Under the pieces are notes generated by a model. The model had not been told where the DNA came from, searched no databases, and saw nothing but the letters and a program-made list of their open reading frames with translations. Below, piece by piece: positions 36,992-48,900 of a stretch of 64,000 nt of DNA. The DNA comes from Fasciola hepatica (Eukaryota; Platyhelminthes; Trematoda; Plagiorchiida; Fasciolidae): positions 8,165,501-8,229,500 of the forward strand of contig CANUEZ040000168.1 of assembly GCA_948099385.1 (NCBI GenBank). The letters run 5' to 3'. Position numbers and translations under genes: made by a program. Position 1 is the first letter of the stretch. The number at the start of each line of letters is the position of its first letter.

Positions 36992-39095
36992 ATGAAGAAC
37001 TGTTGCATTTATCTTTGTGTTATCTACTTTTTGATCAGTGCATTTTGCCGAGAAGTAGGTAAGTTATTCCGACAGTGAGCAATTGACCTTTTTTTGAATT
37101 GTTGAAAACAATTCCGTTACGAAACCATAAATTGAACCAAAATAAAATTCTTTTTATCCACAGAAAAATCACTTTTTTATGTGAGGTAAATACATTTACC
37201 TGAATAGCAAAATAAGTTTAGCATCTCGTGGGCTTTTTTGTTACCAAGGCTTACATTTAGACTAATTATTTGGATGACGCTTTGAACTGGACCAAAAAAA
37301 GTCGTGCTTAAAACAGGTCATTTTGTTTAGCTATTTTCAACTGACTTTGGATAGAACACTGTTCTCTTTGGACGGTATTGGAAACATTGCTTAAGTGTTT
37401 TATATCCGCATCAGAACATCACCCTTGACCTAGTTTCTTTGTAAAATGAATGGACGGATCTTCATATTTACGTGATACTACTCACAGAAAAAATCCAGGT
37501 TCACTATGACATCTGTTTGCATTGTGATACTGGAAATGGTCGCCTTATTTGCAGTCACTCTAACGTTTGCATTCAAGATAGTATTGATGACAGACAACGA
37601 TCTGTAAAGTGAATCATTCACGAAGTTCAGAAGTGAAATTTACCGTTATCACCTGGTTTAGTCATCCGTGTTCCCTCTCTTTATAGAATATTTCAGATTT
37701 TCCGTGTTAAGGATATATATACTGCTCATAAAATAATTCTTTGTAAAGTAGGGACGATTATTTCTCTGTTCAGCTCATAGAAAAGGTCATTGTACAACTG
37801 TTCTATCTGACTTGAGAGGGATCGTCAGCTAAAGTGCTTATCGACTGGGCGGCAGTTGAGACTCGAACTAAAAAGTGCACCATTAGGAGTGACGCACGTT
37901 GCCATTTGAATATAAGGACTAGCCATTGATGATTCTTGCCACACAACCACAATACGAAATAACGTCCCTCCGTACTGGGCTTCAGCGCTACCCACCAGCA
38001 GCCCGCGTAGTGGCCAGCGCCTTTGATGAACCTCTCTGTGAAGGTAACAGGACTTGGCTATTTTTTTAGTTCCAGTTGAAGGGCTGTCGTTGCTTTCAGT
38101 ACGGAGTTGAACAATGACACTGCCTGATGGATAATTTCATGTATTTACTTTGTCACTCACCTAAATTCAGCAGTCTAGCCTCAACTTCAAGATAAAAATC
38201 ATGGTAAAATGTAAACTGTGAGGGTTGGCAAATCTGTCAGTAACAAAAACAGCGCACAATATTCTTTCCGCTAATTGTTTTCTCCAAACATTTTATTAAA
38301 AAAGCGGAATTCAGACAGGTTACCAAGCTTACAACGTAGAAATTCGTGACGAACTCCATCGCCGTAATATTCTACGGTTATTCCCAGAAAATCTGCACAA
38401 AATATGCCATGCTTCTCTGAATAGACCGACTGTTTCGGATTTCTCATTGATATAAACAGTGAGAGAGCCGTATCACTAGTTCTATCCGTTTTGTTTCATT
38501 CGTAAAACTGTTTTTTTTCATCTCAGAAAGTCTTTGGCTGAAGAACAGAAGGTATCGCAATTGGGGTAAGCTTTAATTCACTGACAAAAGTTCCCTCCGC
38601 TTAATTGCATTCGATGACTCGTCAATTACTCATGATTGTTTTATCCTTTCCAGGTCCCCGACAATCCAGGTCTTTTTTGGTTGTGAAGAGGAAAGCATCC
38701 AAGATGTTTGCTAATCGCTTTCTTAGCACATGTGGTGAGCAGACTTGATCATAAGGGGCTTGCTTTGCTCGACTTCTTCATGGTTGATAGTAACGTTTAA
38801 CTAAAACTATTCGACAGATTACGCGGAATATTTTAGGCTCATTCTGTAAAGAAAATTCTCCCCATCATTTTCCTACAGGCAACATCGTTGATGTTGTGCT
38901 TCGACCGGGACCTTCTTTTAACGACAGACACAGTGAGTTACACCGCAGTGACCTGTTACGTATGCACAATGACAATTTAGGAAGATTAAAATCTTTCAAG
39001 AAGATTGGAAAATAATCTCATGCTGTTTAGCAGAACCGCGGAGGCCGTCATCTGTATCTACTGAGGTAAAACATTATCTCCTATCACTGGATTGA
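36992..39095 (+). CDS. MEG-like gene C: basic micro-exon secreted protein
   Basis: Five exons, junctions phase 1. Exon 1 (36992-37058, 67 nt): signal peptide CCIYLCVIYFLISAFC, donor GTAAGT. Exon 2 (38527-38565, 39 nt): ESLWLKNRRYRNW, acceptor TTTTTTTTCATCTCAG, donor GTAAGC. Exon 3 (38654-38734, 81 nt): Arg/Lys-rich, including FLVVKRKASKMFANRF, acceptor ATCCTTTCCAG, donor GTGAGC. Exon 4 (38879-38932, 54 nt): NIVDVVLRPGPSFNDRH, acceptor TTTTCCTACAG, donor GTGAGT. Exon 5 starts at 39031 or 39034 (tandem TTTAGCAG acceptor). It reads EPRRPSSVSTE and either stops at 39095 or splices at GTAAAA (39066). The mature protein would be strongly basic and secreted; function unknown. Intron 1 (1.47 kb) may hide more tiny exons. 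The 3' end is not settled. Confidence 0.7.
37838..38045 (-). repeat. Possible SINE-like fragment in intron 1 of gene C
   Basis: GGCAGTTGAGACTCGAACTA reads on the minus strand as a box B-like GTTCGAGTCTCAAC. The following CACCATTAGGAGTGACGC is reminiscent of the minus-oriented SINE body. The match is weak. Confidence 0.25.
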
Positions 39096-39222
39096 AAAAA
39101 TTAACTTTTTCACATGTAAGGTCAGAAAGTGGTTTCCAACATTATTATTTTGTTTCTTAAAATAGCGCATCCGTACTTACTCTTCTCAAATCATTATTTT
39201 ATTTTGTAAACGAATTTTACAG

Positions 39223-39243
39223 AAACCGTTGAGTATGTGTATG
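39223..39243 (+). other. Candidate 21-nt microexon of gene C
   Basis: Acceptor GTAAACGAATTTTACAG, 21-nt exon, donor GTAAGC. Joined directly to exon 4 (phase 1) it reads KTVEYVY; after exon 5's own donor (phase 0) it reads KPLSMCM. Either is open. Confidence 0.4.
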
Positions 39244-39279
39244 GTAAGCCATTCATAAACTGTTTTTTTCCATTTGAAG

Positions 39280-39297
39280 TCAATGGGCGATTGATTA
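39280..39297 (+). other. Candidate 18-nt microexon of gene C
   Basis: Very strong acceptor TTTTTTTCCATTTGAAG, then 18 nt, then GTAACT. In phase 1 it reads VNGRLI; in phase 0 it gives SMGD-stop, which could be an alternative C-terminus. Confidence 0.35.
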
Positions 39298-39299
39298 GT

Positions 39300-42105
39300 A
39301 ACTCAGCTTTCCGTAGCCAAGTCCATTGGGCACAGGCTTGACGCGCAGTCACTCGGTGGTAGTGCTGTCGGGCACAGTTACTCACCTGAAAATCGGCAAG
39401 CAAGTCACAGTGAAATGTCTCCTAGACCACATACAACAATTAAGCTTGAAGTCTCAAAATCTCAGCCGAATGTATACATGCGAGCACTGAAGTTCGAAAT
39501 AATTTTTCGAACTGTGACAGAGCTTAATTTGACAAAGAAGTAACGGATTTTATCAAACCGACATAGTTTCATCTACGTGAAATTTCCTTCTTTTATGCCC
39601 TGCCTGCTCACGAGTGAATTGTAAGGGATTTATCCTTTGGTCTCAAATACTCACTGCACTATTAGGGATACCGGCAATCTGATCCTCAGTTCAATTTAGA
39701 CAACCATTAACCACGTACGCAGTGTGGAGGCTCTGGTAGCCATCTCCCAGCGACAACCTGAAGCAGAAAAGATGAGGGAAAAGAAAGTGAAAGAATCAAT
39801 GGGAAAATTACAAATACCGGTATCAATTCGACAATAGGCCAGGCAAATGGCGGCGGGTTGCAGTCTCTCAAAAACGTAATCAGTGGCGAAGGGGTTCAAA
39901 ATTCGTATCTCTGAGGCGATAAAAGCTTGTATCACTCAACCACGACCACCAGCGGTTTGGATTCGGATTTGTACCGCTTCCATCGTCTGTATGGTAATTA
40001 GTTCACTCAGAAGCTGTCAGCAGTCTACAGTCGGCAACCTAGTGTGAACTCATGGACTTTACGGCTGACTGAAAGCTGTCCTTTGTTACCAATTTTTGAC
40101 ACTGTAGGGATATTTATTGTGATAGCTTTTCAAGTGGCTCTCACGTAAACGTGGAGCCGAGTAACTGAACTAACGCATGTTGTATGGCTGTGACACTTTG
40201 AGATGAAAGAGGAGGATAGGCTTGATCGTCGATTGTTAGAATTTGGTTACAAAATGTCTGGAAACCACTGGGTTCGTTTTACAAATTCAGTGAAGTAAGC
40301 ATTTCTGGTAAAAATTTATTTTTCAATAACACGCAGTAATCAAAATCGTTGGTAGGTTGCCGCCGTTTAGCTCACCTCGGGTAACCATTTTTAAGACTGG
40401 TTTTTCGAGTGATTTTTCGATACACTTTGAACTGAGCTCGGTTCTGACACATTAGGCTTTTCTCTTCATATCGGGACTTTTCAGGCTAATACGAAGTAAG
40501 TGATCACTGTTTTAATTTGCGTAAGAATCCGTTTGCATAATGACCCCAATGGTGAATTTAAAGCAGTCAATTCATCATTCCAAATACTCATATATAAGTA
40601 ATATCATTTACGTCAAGAAAGTTGTCGTGGCTTGAAGTTGTCGTACCCTGCTAATTTCAGGACAGTGACGAGTAGTACAGATAAAAATTGTTCTAACCAT
40701 CAGGCACAGTAGAACACGAGTCGATAAGATCAGTCAGATTTCTTGGTGGTGTTTGGTATTTTGTGAAAGAATTATTTCACTCAGTGTGGTGACCGTTTAC
40801 AAAAGACAAGGAGTAAATTCCTCGGTTGATAGTTTTAAGATACAAAACACGTGTTATTTTCATGTCATCCTTTCGCGTGGGCATTGTAAAACGAACATCT
40901 CATGGAAAAAGAGCCCACAACGTCTTCATCAAGAAGAACCGGCACACATTACTTTTTGGCTCGGACTGTTACAACTCTAACCCCAATGCATCAGACGGGA
41001 TGAAGATCCTCGTCTCAACCAAACACTCTCTACTCCAAATGTTCACCCGTAGTGGTGGGATTTCAAACTTCGTTACTAAAAGATGATAGTCTGAAATGTG
41101 TCCCACTCAACCTCAACCGGGCAATGCAGGTAACTAGTTATCAGCAAAACTTGATTGGGGTTTCCAAGTCCTTTTGGCTTGTAATCACCGACCAGCTTAC
41201 AGATTTTCTTGAACTGATCTTAGCTTGCAATTACACAAATAATCCCAAAATTTCAATCATATGTGAATAATTGATGAAGAATTCATAAATCCGAATTACT
41301 TTGCTTTCCAGATAACTCCCGTTCGGATTAACCTTTCCAAAACCATATTTGAAAGATCTTGAATAAATACAACTTTTTATGTAGTATTTGATTCTCTTGA
41401 CTTGCGTTAAAGTATGACATTGTCGAAACAGGAGACAAAAACAATTTGACCGATTCGCATCAGAGATCCTCTGGCTGATCGGTTCGACAAGTGCATAAGA
41501 AGGCTTCAGATCCAGTGGTGCAGGGGTACTTGTTGGCCGTTATTTACTTTTTATTCACAGCCGGATTTCGGATTCGACGGTAAATCCGCCTTAAGAAAGG
41601 TTACCTGTGGCTTGTTACAAGCATTTCCGACATGGTACTGCTACTGACTATTAAACACTTACACATAGGATATCACAAAGTGCATTGCTTTTTCGGTATA
41701 CTCTGAACGGAAATAGACTAAAAGGCGCTTTCAACGAATCACGCTTTTTCACCGCAAAGAAGTAAATAATTACAAAAACGGGAATAAATCTTATGCACCG
41801 GAGAAGACTCCCCGTGAAAGAGGGGAAAAAAGAGAGATAATCCCGAAGGAACAAAGTTAGTTTTAAAGAGAGAAGGATAAGAGGTGGGCGGATAAACGGC
41901 AAGTGAACGTGCACGGTTGCGTTGTCCAGTGTGAGACCTAATACCGAAGAATATAAGCCTGAATCCTTAGGACACATATCGGATGTGGATGGCAGAAGGG
42001 GAATGGAAGGTTAAGAACAATGAAGTGAAAGAGAAAAGACCGAGTTAAAAGAAAACAGAATAACTGAAAAGAAATAGAAAGAGTGTGGCGATTGCTCAGT
42101 ATCCG
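39300..42105. other. Intergenic with a broken SINE copy
   Basis: Apart from the SINE-related segment at 39653-39960, no supported feature. Overlapping frames at 40753-41270 show no domain. Confidence 0.4.
39653..39960 (-). repeat. tRNA-derived SINE (minus orientation), interrupted copy
   Basis: CACTATTAGGGATACCGGCAA at 39660 matches the SINE body at 56318. AAGGGGTTCAAAATTCG and CTCAACCACGACCACCAGCGG (39893-39957) match the tRNA-like end of the same family. About 150 unrelated bases separate the two parts. Confidence 0.45.
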
Positions 42106-42110
42106 TTTAT

Positions 42111-42227
42111 TTATTTAAACTGCCACTGGACCGTCGGTACATTTATGTATAGCAGGGGTGATGCAAACGCGGCAACATCAATCAGAAAGATAAGGGAGAA
42201 AGAATAGAACAGGATCATTTTTTTCAT
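42111..42227 (-). CDS. Possible 38-residue secreted micropeptide
   Basis: On the minus strand MKKMILFYSFSLIFLIDVAA gives a textbook signal peptide with a small-residue cleavage site (AFA), leaving a mature piece of about 16 residues (SPLLYINVPTVQWQFK). It stops at TAA, and AATAAA follows within a few bases. The polyadenylation signal so close to the stop is odd but possible. The same frame is open for ~98 codons upstream. Unrecognised; could be chance. Confidence 0.25.
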   Translation of the reverse strand: MKKMILFYSFSLIFLIDVAAFASPLLYINVPTVQWQFK

Positions 42228-42539
42228 ATTTCCCCGTGCACCTTTCGATGTTTTGTGGTTTTGTTTGTCTGAATGACATTTCTGTGTACTGAGAACTCCC
42301 TCAATGTCTCTAACCAGAGACAATCCTCGTTTCTTGGGCTCCAGCCGGGGAGGCGGAAAGCACCAAAGGAAAATGGAGTTGAAACTATCATGTTCATATA
42401 TATATTCCGAGTCATGGCCTGACTGCCGCATTGCTTCTTCCAGCCCTGCCCAGCAAGTCCAAATGGAGGATGGGAAAATAAATGATGGGTAGATATTGGT
42501 AAAATATGACCGAGCCGTCACAGGCGGTGTAGAGCGATC

Positions 42540-43905
42540 ACTTTGTTAAGGGGTACCTACCCGTGCCTAACACACGACGACGCACCTCGTCATTACTCAC
42601 TAGATGTTCCCACCAGACGCGAGCAATGCTTTAGAGACATCTGTTGTCGAACACGGAAAAATTCCGAGCATCCTTAGCACAAAGTGGCCAGGTCACACAA
42701 CCACCGAGTAAAACACTACAAACAGTGGCGATCAAGACCTGTTCCTTAACTGAGAGCCGGATGTCACGGCTATGCCACAGGTGCCGCAGATTTGCAAAAG
42801 CTGGTCTAGCTCTCGTTATTCACGAAGTGATAGCCTCCTCAGCACAATCTTTAGATGTATTCAGGCTCCCGAGGTGCTTGAAATTCTCCACTGAATCATG
42901 AGGATCACCACATAGGGTGAGAGTAGGTACAATCTTCTGCCAATATTGTAAAGTAGTTCGTACTTGGGCGGTGCTTAGTTCACACCGTACTTGGATGCCG
43001 TAGTTGACAAACGGTTCAGAGCTAGTTGTATTACCTGTGGATTATTGCTCAGCAAGACTAAATCAGTGACTTATTACAAGTCAAAAACTCTGTTATTTGG
43101 AAGATCAGATGATGTATTCGGTAGAACATCATTTGTGACGCAGCTGGAGAGAATTGGAATTATATAGGACAGCCTTGTGGTGCTCCACAGGAGTCTACGA
43201 AACGGAGCAAATGCTGGCTGTGCATCTCAGTCCGACGTGAGGCGTGACGACACAACCCTATAAAGACTGATATATACTTCTTAGGTACCCTATTTCCCAA
43301 CAAACAATTCCATAGTTCTGTCCTATCGACTGAGTTTAGGGCCGAGCAAACGTATAGAAACACGACGATCGTTGGTCTTTCGAAGGTGAGGGTGCTGGGG
43401 AAGCAGCTGGAGGGCAAGATTTGATCGACGAATTCATGAATTGCATGAAACTTAACTTGTCCCTCGCGAGTCTGCTCCTCACCCATTTGCCATAACCTGC
43501 GAAGTATGACAGACTCAGGTGGCTTCGAAGATATTGGGAACAAGCTCACACCTCCTTGGTTAGCACACTCACAGGGTGAGCCCTTCTCAAAGATAAAAAC
43601 AAAAATTGATTCTCTCCACCAAGAGGAAACCTAATCATAATTCTGAACTTCTGGAAACAGAATATGAAGTTTTCTAGCGAAGTGCACCCGCCGTTCCCAA
43701 AAAATTTAAGGAAGACCACCGGAGCCCGAACTTTATGACGTCCAAATGCCTGAATTTCCTTCCAAATCTCCGCCTCGGCAGACGGGTCTGTTGAAATAAT
43801 CCACGGGTCGTGTACCAAAAGATCTGTAGGACGGGCTAACACTGACAGCCACACAAACTGTCTGACACCACTGATGGTTGGGAATTGGCGAAGCATCATT
43901 TGTCA
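42540..43905 (-). mobile_element. Degenerate RTE-type LINE (RT and C-terminal part)
   Basis: Read on the minus strand, RTE-clade landmarks appear in order. Upstream linker: EAEIWKEIQAFGRHKVRAP (~43780-43730). RT start: ISSKPPESVILRRLWQ (43530-43490). Palm: TIVVFLYVCSALNSVDRTELW (~43360-43310), where the usual FLD-xxAAFDS has lost its first Asp. Then CGAPQGCPI at 43185-43160 (usual GVRQGCP). The C-terminal part is FKHLGSLNTSKDCAEEAI, TSRINKARASFANLRHLW and VFDNRCL (~42880-42640). Stops and frameshifts show inactivity. RTE elements such as SR2 are known from schistosomes; that is the nearest type I recognise. Confidence 0.85.
43160..43549 (-). pseudogene. RTE LINE reverse transcriptase fragment
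   Basis: A 129-codon open piece of the minus-strand RTE relic. It spans the ILRRLW block, the STLTFERPTIVVFLY palm strand, the LWNCLLGNRVPKKYISVF block and the conserved APQGCPI. The adjoining open piece 43899-43546 carries the linker upstream of RT. Confidence 0.85.
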
Positions 43906-43909
43906 CGAT

Positions 43910-46900
43910 TCGAACCAGTGGTAGTGTCTACCTCGAATTTCGGCTGGTAGTTAGAAGAATACTCGAATCACAAGCTAATGAAAGTATTGATGAAAGGAAT
44001 TGGGAGTGAGCCCAAAGTCTATTTATACCGCTTAACTTTGTGGTACGGAAACCGGAGTGTCAGTAATGTCAGTGATAGAAGGGAAAATGGAGAGGCTGAA
44101 TATTTCCAAAAACCTTTCTAGCAATAGTTAACTTCGTCCGGCATGGCCTTTCTGTCCGACGAACTCTTTGTATGGTAGGCGAATTTTTGTGTCCAACCTG
44201 TGTGAAGCCTCATCAGTAATAGGGAGTAGACAACCTCAACAGTAGTGAGACTTTGATATTTATATTTGTACTGAACGAGTACGCTTGTGACTCAATCACT
44301 CCGGTTTGAGAGAAGTGTGGAATAAAATGATGCACGGGTTTCACAGCGGTTTCGGTGAGGTTGGAAATGAAAGTGAAAGACAGCCAGAAATTCACAACAC
44401 CATATTCAATGTCTAACTTGCAGTTCATTTAGATTCAAGTGATTGAATAAGGCTGGATACTGTGCTGAAAAAATCAGAGAATACTGTTCTATAAGTCCTT
44501 TACGGATTTTGGAGGATAAAGAAGCATTAGAGGTAAGTTGATGGTCTTAGAAGTGTAAACGGTTTCGAACTCTTTCTGAGATGTGGGAAAGGATTCAATC
44601 TATTTTCGTGAGACTGATGGCTATAATAAAGGCTTTGACTCTAAAGTTCAAGGACAAAGTTTGTGCAGAAGACCACAGACCAAACTAGGCGCGAAAGACG
44701 GCGCGAAATTATTGGTTGAACAAAAGTGACCGACATTTTAGCCGCATTATTTCAATCCCTTGGTCGAAAATGTCCACCCTTTGTATTCGAGAAGTGGCAA
44801 CAGATTGATGAATGAGACTCCGGCTATGGGACAGAAAGCCGACAGAAGAAGTTAGTGAGGAAGTCGAAAGTTAGTGAGGTCAGACGACAAGTGGATTTGA
44901 TTATTGTTAAAAGCAAGAGAGAAGAAGGACGGGGAAAAGTTGAGCACAGAGTCCATATTACGGTTCAAACCTCAAATGTTTTGTGAGTACAATATGACAA
45001 TGTTTTGAATGGGATTAAGTTAGTGCCTGAAAACAGACTGTGTGTGCATTGCTCGTTGTCGTGGTCGTAGTTCCGAAAGAAGAAACGGACAACCCAACCG
45101 TGAGGCCTGAATCCTTTTTTGGAAGTGTAATGGTACTACCCCAAACGAAGATTGTACCAACCACTCTCGCTGCAAAAATAGCTATTTCTCCGGTACCGAA
45201 ATAATTATTGCAATACCCTCGTTATCCTACAATCTCGTCGCATCAGAGTCGTGCAAATAGCCACTTTTTGGGACGAGGGTTGACTACGAAGTTCATGCCC
45301 AGTGAAATTTCGTATGGTCAGTTTCTATGGTTAATTCCATATACTGAAAGCATTTTGAGCAAGATAACCCTTGACATTTCGCGCTAAGCTGACAACATTA
45401 AGAGACCGCATTTATGAGACAAACTCTACAGTTATAACCCACGAGAAAACGCGTTCATTTGACAGTAAGTTGACTGCACTGTGAGTAAGTGTGGCTCATA
45501 ATCGTTTTAGTGCCCGAAAGCATGCCGATGGCAAGTGTTCCGTTTATTTACTTCCAGACAGGGCAAAGAAATCATGACAGAGGCTTGGAAAAGAGTCTAA
45601 GTTTAGTAACATTCTTTCGTTTGAGACTGGAGACGAATAAATTAAGAGAATAGTATGAATTATTCGGGTTTATGGATACATGGGGGAAACCAGAGTATCT
45701 CCAATTAAAAAACACCAGAGGTGTGCTTGCAGTAGTACCGTTTTTCTCTGATTTTATGTGATTTATTTTGAACCAAACCATACACGGTGACGAGAGTTGA
45801 CACGCAGATGCGTCAACCTATTTCTATAATAAATTTCCAAACAGATTTTGAGCGTGAAGCAGATAAATTGACTTATCCCGATAAACATGCTTGAAAGAGT
45901 GCAACATGCTTGCAAATACACACCTATACCAATGATTCAACAAGTAACATGTTACGAAACACGGTGACTTTTATTGGTTATGATAAAAACACAACATCCA
46001 AGCATGCTTCCCATCATATTCCTGATGGATTTCACAGCATTTCATGCACTAAATCTCATTTATTAAGAAGGCAGATGAGGCCAATGATTCTGTTTAGTAA
46101 TTTATTATCAAGATTCTATATTTACACAGGTCAAACCTGTGATTAAGGTATCCAGTTTTTACACGAGGAAAGGGGCGGTGTTCATTGGTGTAGAACAAAC
46201 ACCCGTTTAATGGTTTGACAGGCTGGAGCAGTAGCGTTGTCTGTGTTGCCGATTACGCGGTTCATCAGATAAATGATTACGTCATACTTTGGGCCCAAGG
46301 CTGCTGGGACTTTCGTTTAACAAGTATATTTCGCTAACGTTTCTACCAAGCCTCAATTCTCGGGGAATCCCAAGATATTGTAACTTCTCCATTTGTTTAT
46401 ACGGAAACGTTTTCAAATTTTATGTCTAGAGATTCTAAAGCTATCATTTATTGATTAAAGATTTGTTTGCATAAAATTGCTACATTTTTTCTTCCCATTC
46501 AACACTTTATAGTTTCTTTTAAAAGTAAATATATTTTTAGTAACACAGGGTGTATATGTTTGCATCTGATTACAAACAAAATGAGCCAAGTAAAATAGGT
46601 TATCTCCTAGCTCTATTGTAATATTATGCATTGTCTTTTGGTCGCTACGATCTCTGGCACGTCACAGATGTGCTCGTCTTCCTGTGTTTCTCACGGATAA
46701 AGCGACTGCAATTAGAGCGTGCAATGTTGACTTTTCGGGCGTGGTTTCTGATACGCTATTAGTATTGTCCCCACTTGTGACTCCGTTTGCTGCCCTGATG
46801 ATCCAGGTGCCTTTTTTTGGCTCCGATTCTATGCGCATCAGATAGTGCTACAGCTTCAACGGAACTGACAACAGGAAGTTGGAGACCATTTGCATTGCTT

Positions 46901-47415
46901 GCCCTCCAAAGTAAGTTAGGGGTGATCAGTTCCTCGAGAGGCTCTAACAAGAATCAATATCTGGGACTTGGCTTGCTTCTGTACGAGTCCTAGTTTTTCA
47001 AAGTTTTCAACGTGAAAACAATGGCAGCAACCATATCAAGTTCAAATCTCAGAGGCTACCTTGAGTTACGTCTCTCACCACACCACCTTTGGTGCTGCTT
47101 ATGTTAGGCTTATCCTAACTTTCAGTAGTTACTGATTCCACAAGAAATTGAATTGAAGACGCACAAACTGTTTCGCTTCACTTTTGGAAATGGCTATTCA
47201 CTGCTAGCCTATCCAAATTTTGATGAAGGAAGGTCTCTTCCATTTCCAGATTCCCTCGCTGAAGGCATGTTAGACCTCTTGTTCTTAATATTACTGTCTC
47301 AGTAATATGTTTTGCTTCAGAAATTTTGCCCATTCTCACAAACAAGCAATGAACCTCATAACTTCGAGCACAAACAGAATGGTTTTCTGCCTAATCGTAC
47401 CTATATTTGAACATT
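43910..47415. other. Intergenic, no gene recognised
   Basis: Open frames of 63-78 codons only (44213-44428, 45572-45781, 45910-46146, 46759-46950), without domains or splice context that would support them. Confidence 0.45.
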
Positions 47416-47716
47416 CTACAGCTGGTTTCCAGCTAAAACCTCATCTGAATCGTATGGAGGGTGCATGGACGAAGAGCCCATTTTTAGAATCACAAAATGA
47501 TTCTTCTAAAATTATGTCCTCGGTTTCCATGGCTAACCTTCAGAAAAAGGACATATGGACTCAAGTGTGCATTTTCAAAATGGATTCTTAAAATGGACAG
47601 TTCGTCCGTGCAAGCTCCATACTATTCAGCAGTGGAGTGCTCAAGTATAAGGATGATTGGGCAGAAGAGTATCGGGTACGCATACCTGATGATCGGCTAC
47701 AACTGCGAAACCGGTC

Positions 47717-47718
<2 letters not shown>

Positions 47719-47765
<47 letters not shown>
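47719..47765. repeat. (TA)n microsatellite
   Basis: Perfect TA run inside the inverted-repeat structure. Confidence 0.95.
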
Positions 47766-47767
<2 letters not shown>

Positions 47768-47905
47768 CACATGCAGCCTCGTTGTTCGTTGGGTTAGCAG
47801 TGACCCAGACAGGAATAAATATGAGAAATCACAGTTGTGATTAATTTGTGAGCTCTTCAATGAAGAGTATCCATTCACACTTCAGACGATTCAAATTAGA
47901 TTCTA

Positions 47906-47908
<3 letters not shown>

Positions 47909-47957
<49 letters not shown>
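47909..47957. repeat. (TA)n microsatellite
   Basis: Second perfect TA run, 144 bases after the first. Confidence 0.95.
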
Positions 47958-47961
<4 letters not shown>

Positions 47962-48015
47962 GATATGGTGCGGACAACTTTCCAATGAGATCATGGAATA
48001 GTCAGAAAACAATAC

Positions 48016-48210
48016 ATGTTAAGGAAAGTGACAGAAAAGTTGGAAAGATTTTTCGTTGTTGGAAGATTTCCCACACTCAGTATCTTGGTTTTGTGTATAT
48101 CATTTGTGGTTTTATACGTGGAAGAGGAAGGAATGGGAGCCACCACAGCGCTCCACACAGCATCCACACCACTGACTCCGTTTTCAGGACATATCCGTGA
48201 GAGTCTCTAA
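48016..48210 (+). other. 64-codon frame with a membrane-like segment
   Basis: A basic N-terminus (MLRKVTEKLERF) precedes a hydrophobic stretch (TLSILVLCISFVVLYV) and a Thr/Ser-rich tail, as in a small type II membrane protein. It lies inside the inverted-repeat structure, has no recognised homologue, and may be chance. Confidence 0.2.
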
Positions 48211-48900
48211 CCAACGAGGTAGACTACAGGGCCCCAACATGACTAATATGGAAGTCAAAATTTTAAAACACCTGCTCCAGATCATTGACTGTCCGCCATG
48301 CAGCAGTCTCCAATCTTGTCCGGCGAGCGCAAATTGAGTGCTCTGAGGCAAATGTGGGCGATATCCACCAACGTAGCCGACGAAGAGAAGTCATTACTTT
48401 GAGTGATGAACAGTCCACTTCAAATACTCTCCTTCGCACTTCATCACTGCTAAAGTGATACTGTCAACATACTCATGCGATTCATCGTAGATGGTCGTGT
48501 GTTTCCGGGGATATTTTGCCCTGTCATGCAAATAAAATAATATACTAATCCGAAAGTCCATACTTGAGACCGTGCGTCCTCTTTCTGAAGGTTAGCCATG
48601 GGAACCGACGAAATAAGTTAGGAAGAATCATTGCGCGATTCTCAAAATGGGCTCTTTGTCCACCCACACTCCATACGACTCAGAGGAGATTGCAGCTGGC
48701 TACAATTTTCTAAATGACAATCCAGCTCAATTTTCATCTACTAAAATGTAACGTTTTAGAAGCACGGTTACATATTGTTTACAGTGAGATAATTTGGGAC
48801 ATATGCAAAAATCGGTAATAAACAACTGGCTACACTTTTATGCCGAATTTGCAAAAATCCCCTTTTGAGGTCTTTTGAGGAACCCTTGGTATATCACGAG

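Larger units (their letters stand above)
47425..48705. mobile_element. Inverted-repeat structure with internal TA tracts
   Basis: About 160 bases at 47425-47585 recur as the reverse complement at 48535-48705. Paired landmarks are AGCTGGT/CAGCTG, GAATCGTATGGAGGGTG, GAAGAGCCCATTTTTAGAATC, AAATGATTCTTCTAA, and CCATGGCTAACCTTCAGAAA. The ~950-base interior holds two TA microsatellites, a segment related to 6390-6470 and a 64-codon frame with a hydrophobic stretch. Related sequence near 6.4 kb suggests a dispersed family. Termini and target duplication were not identified. Confidence 0.5.

Noticed and set aside
37164..37185. 22-nt exon candidate in intron 1 of gene C (TTATCCACAG acceptor, GTAAAT donor)
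   Set aside because: Its length is not a multiple of three; including it shifts the frame and puts a stop in exon 3 (38654-38734), whereas skipping it leaves all exons open.
40485..40495. 11-nt exon candidate after gene C (CTTTTCAG...GTAAGT)
   Set aside because: Good sites, but asymmetric length and no frame connection to a neighbouring exon.
41651..41977. 108-codon minus-strand frame resembling a membrane protein
   Set aside because: Its hydrophobicity comes from a purine/pyrimidine-biased stretch (A/G-rich on plus), giving runs of Phe, Leu and Ser; no start or splice context.
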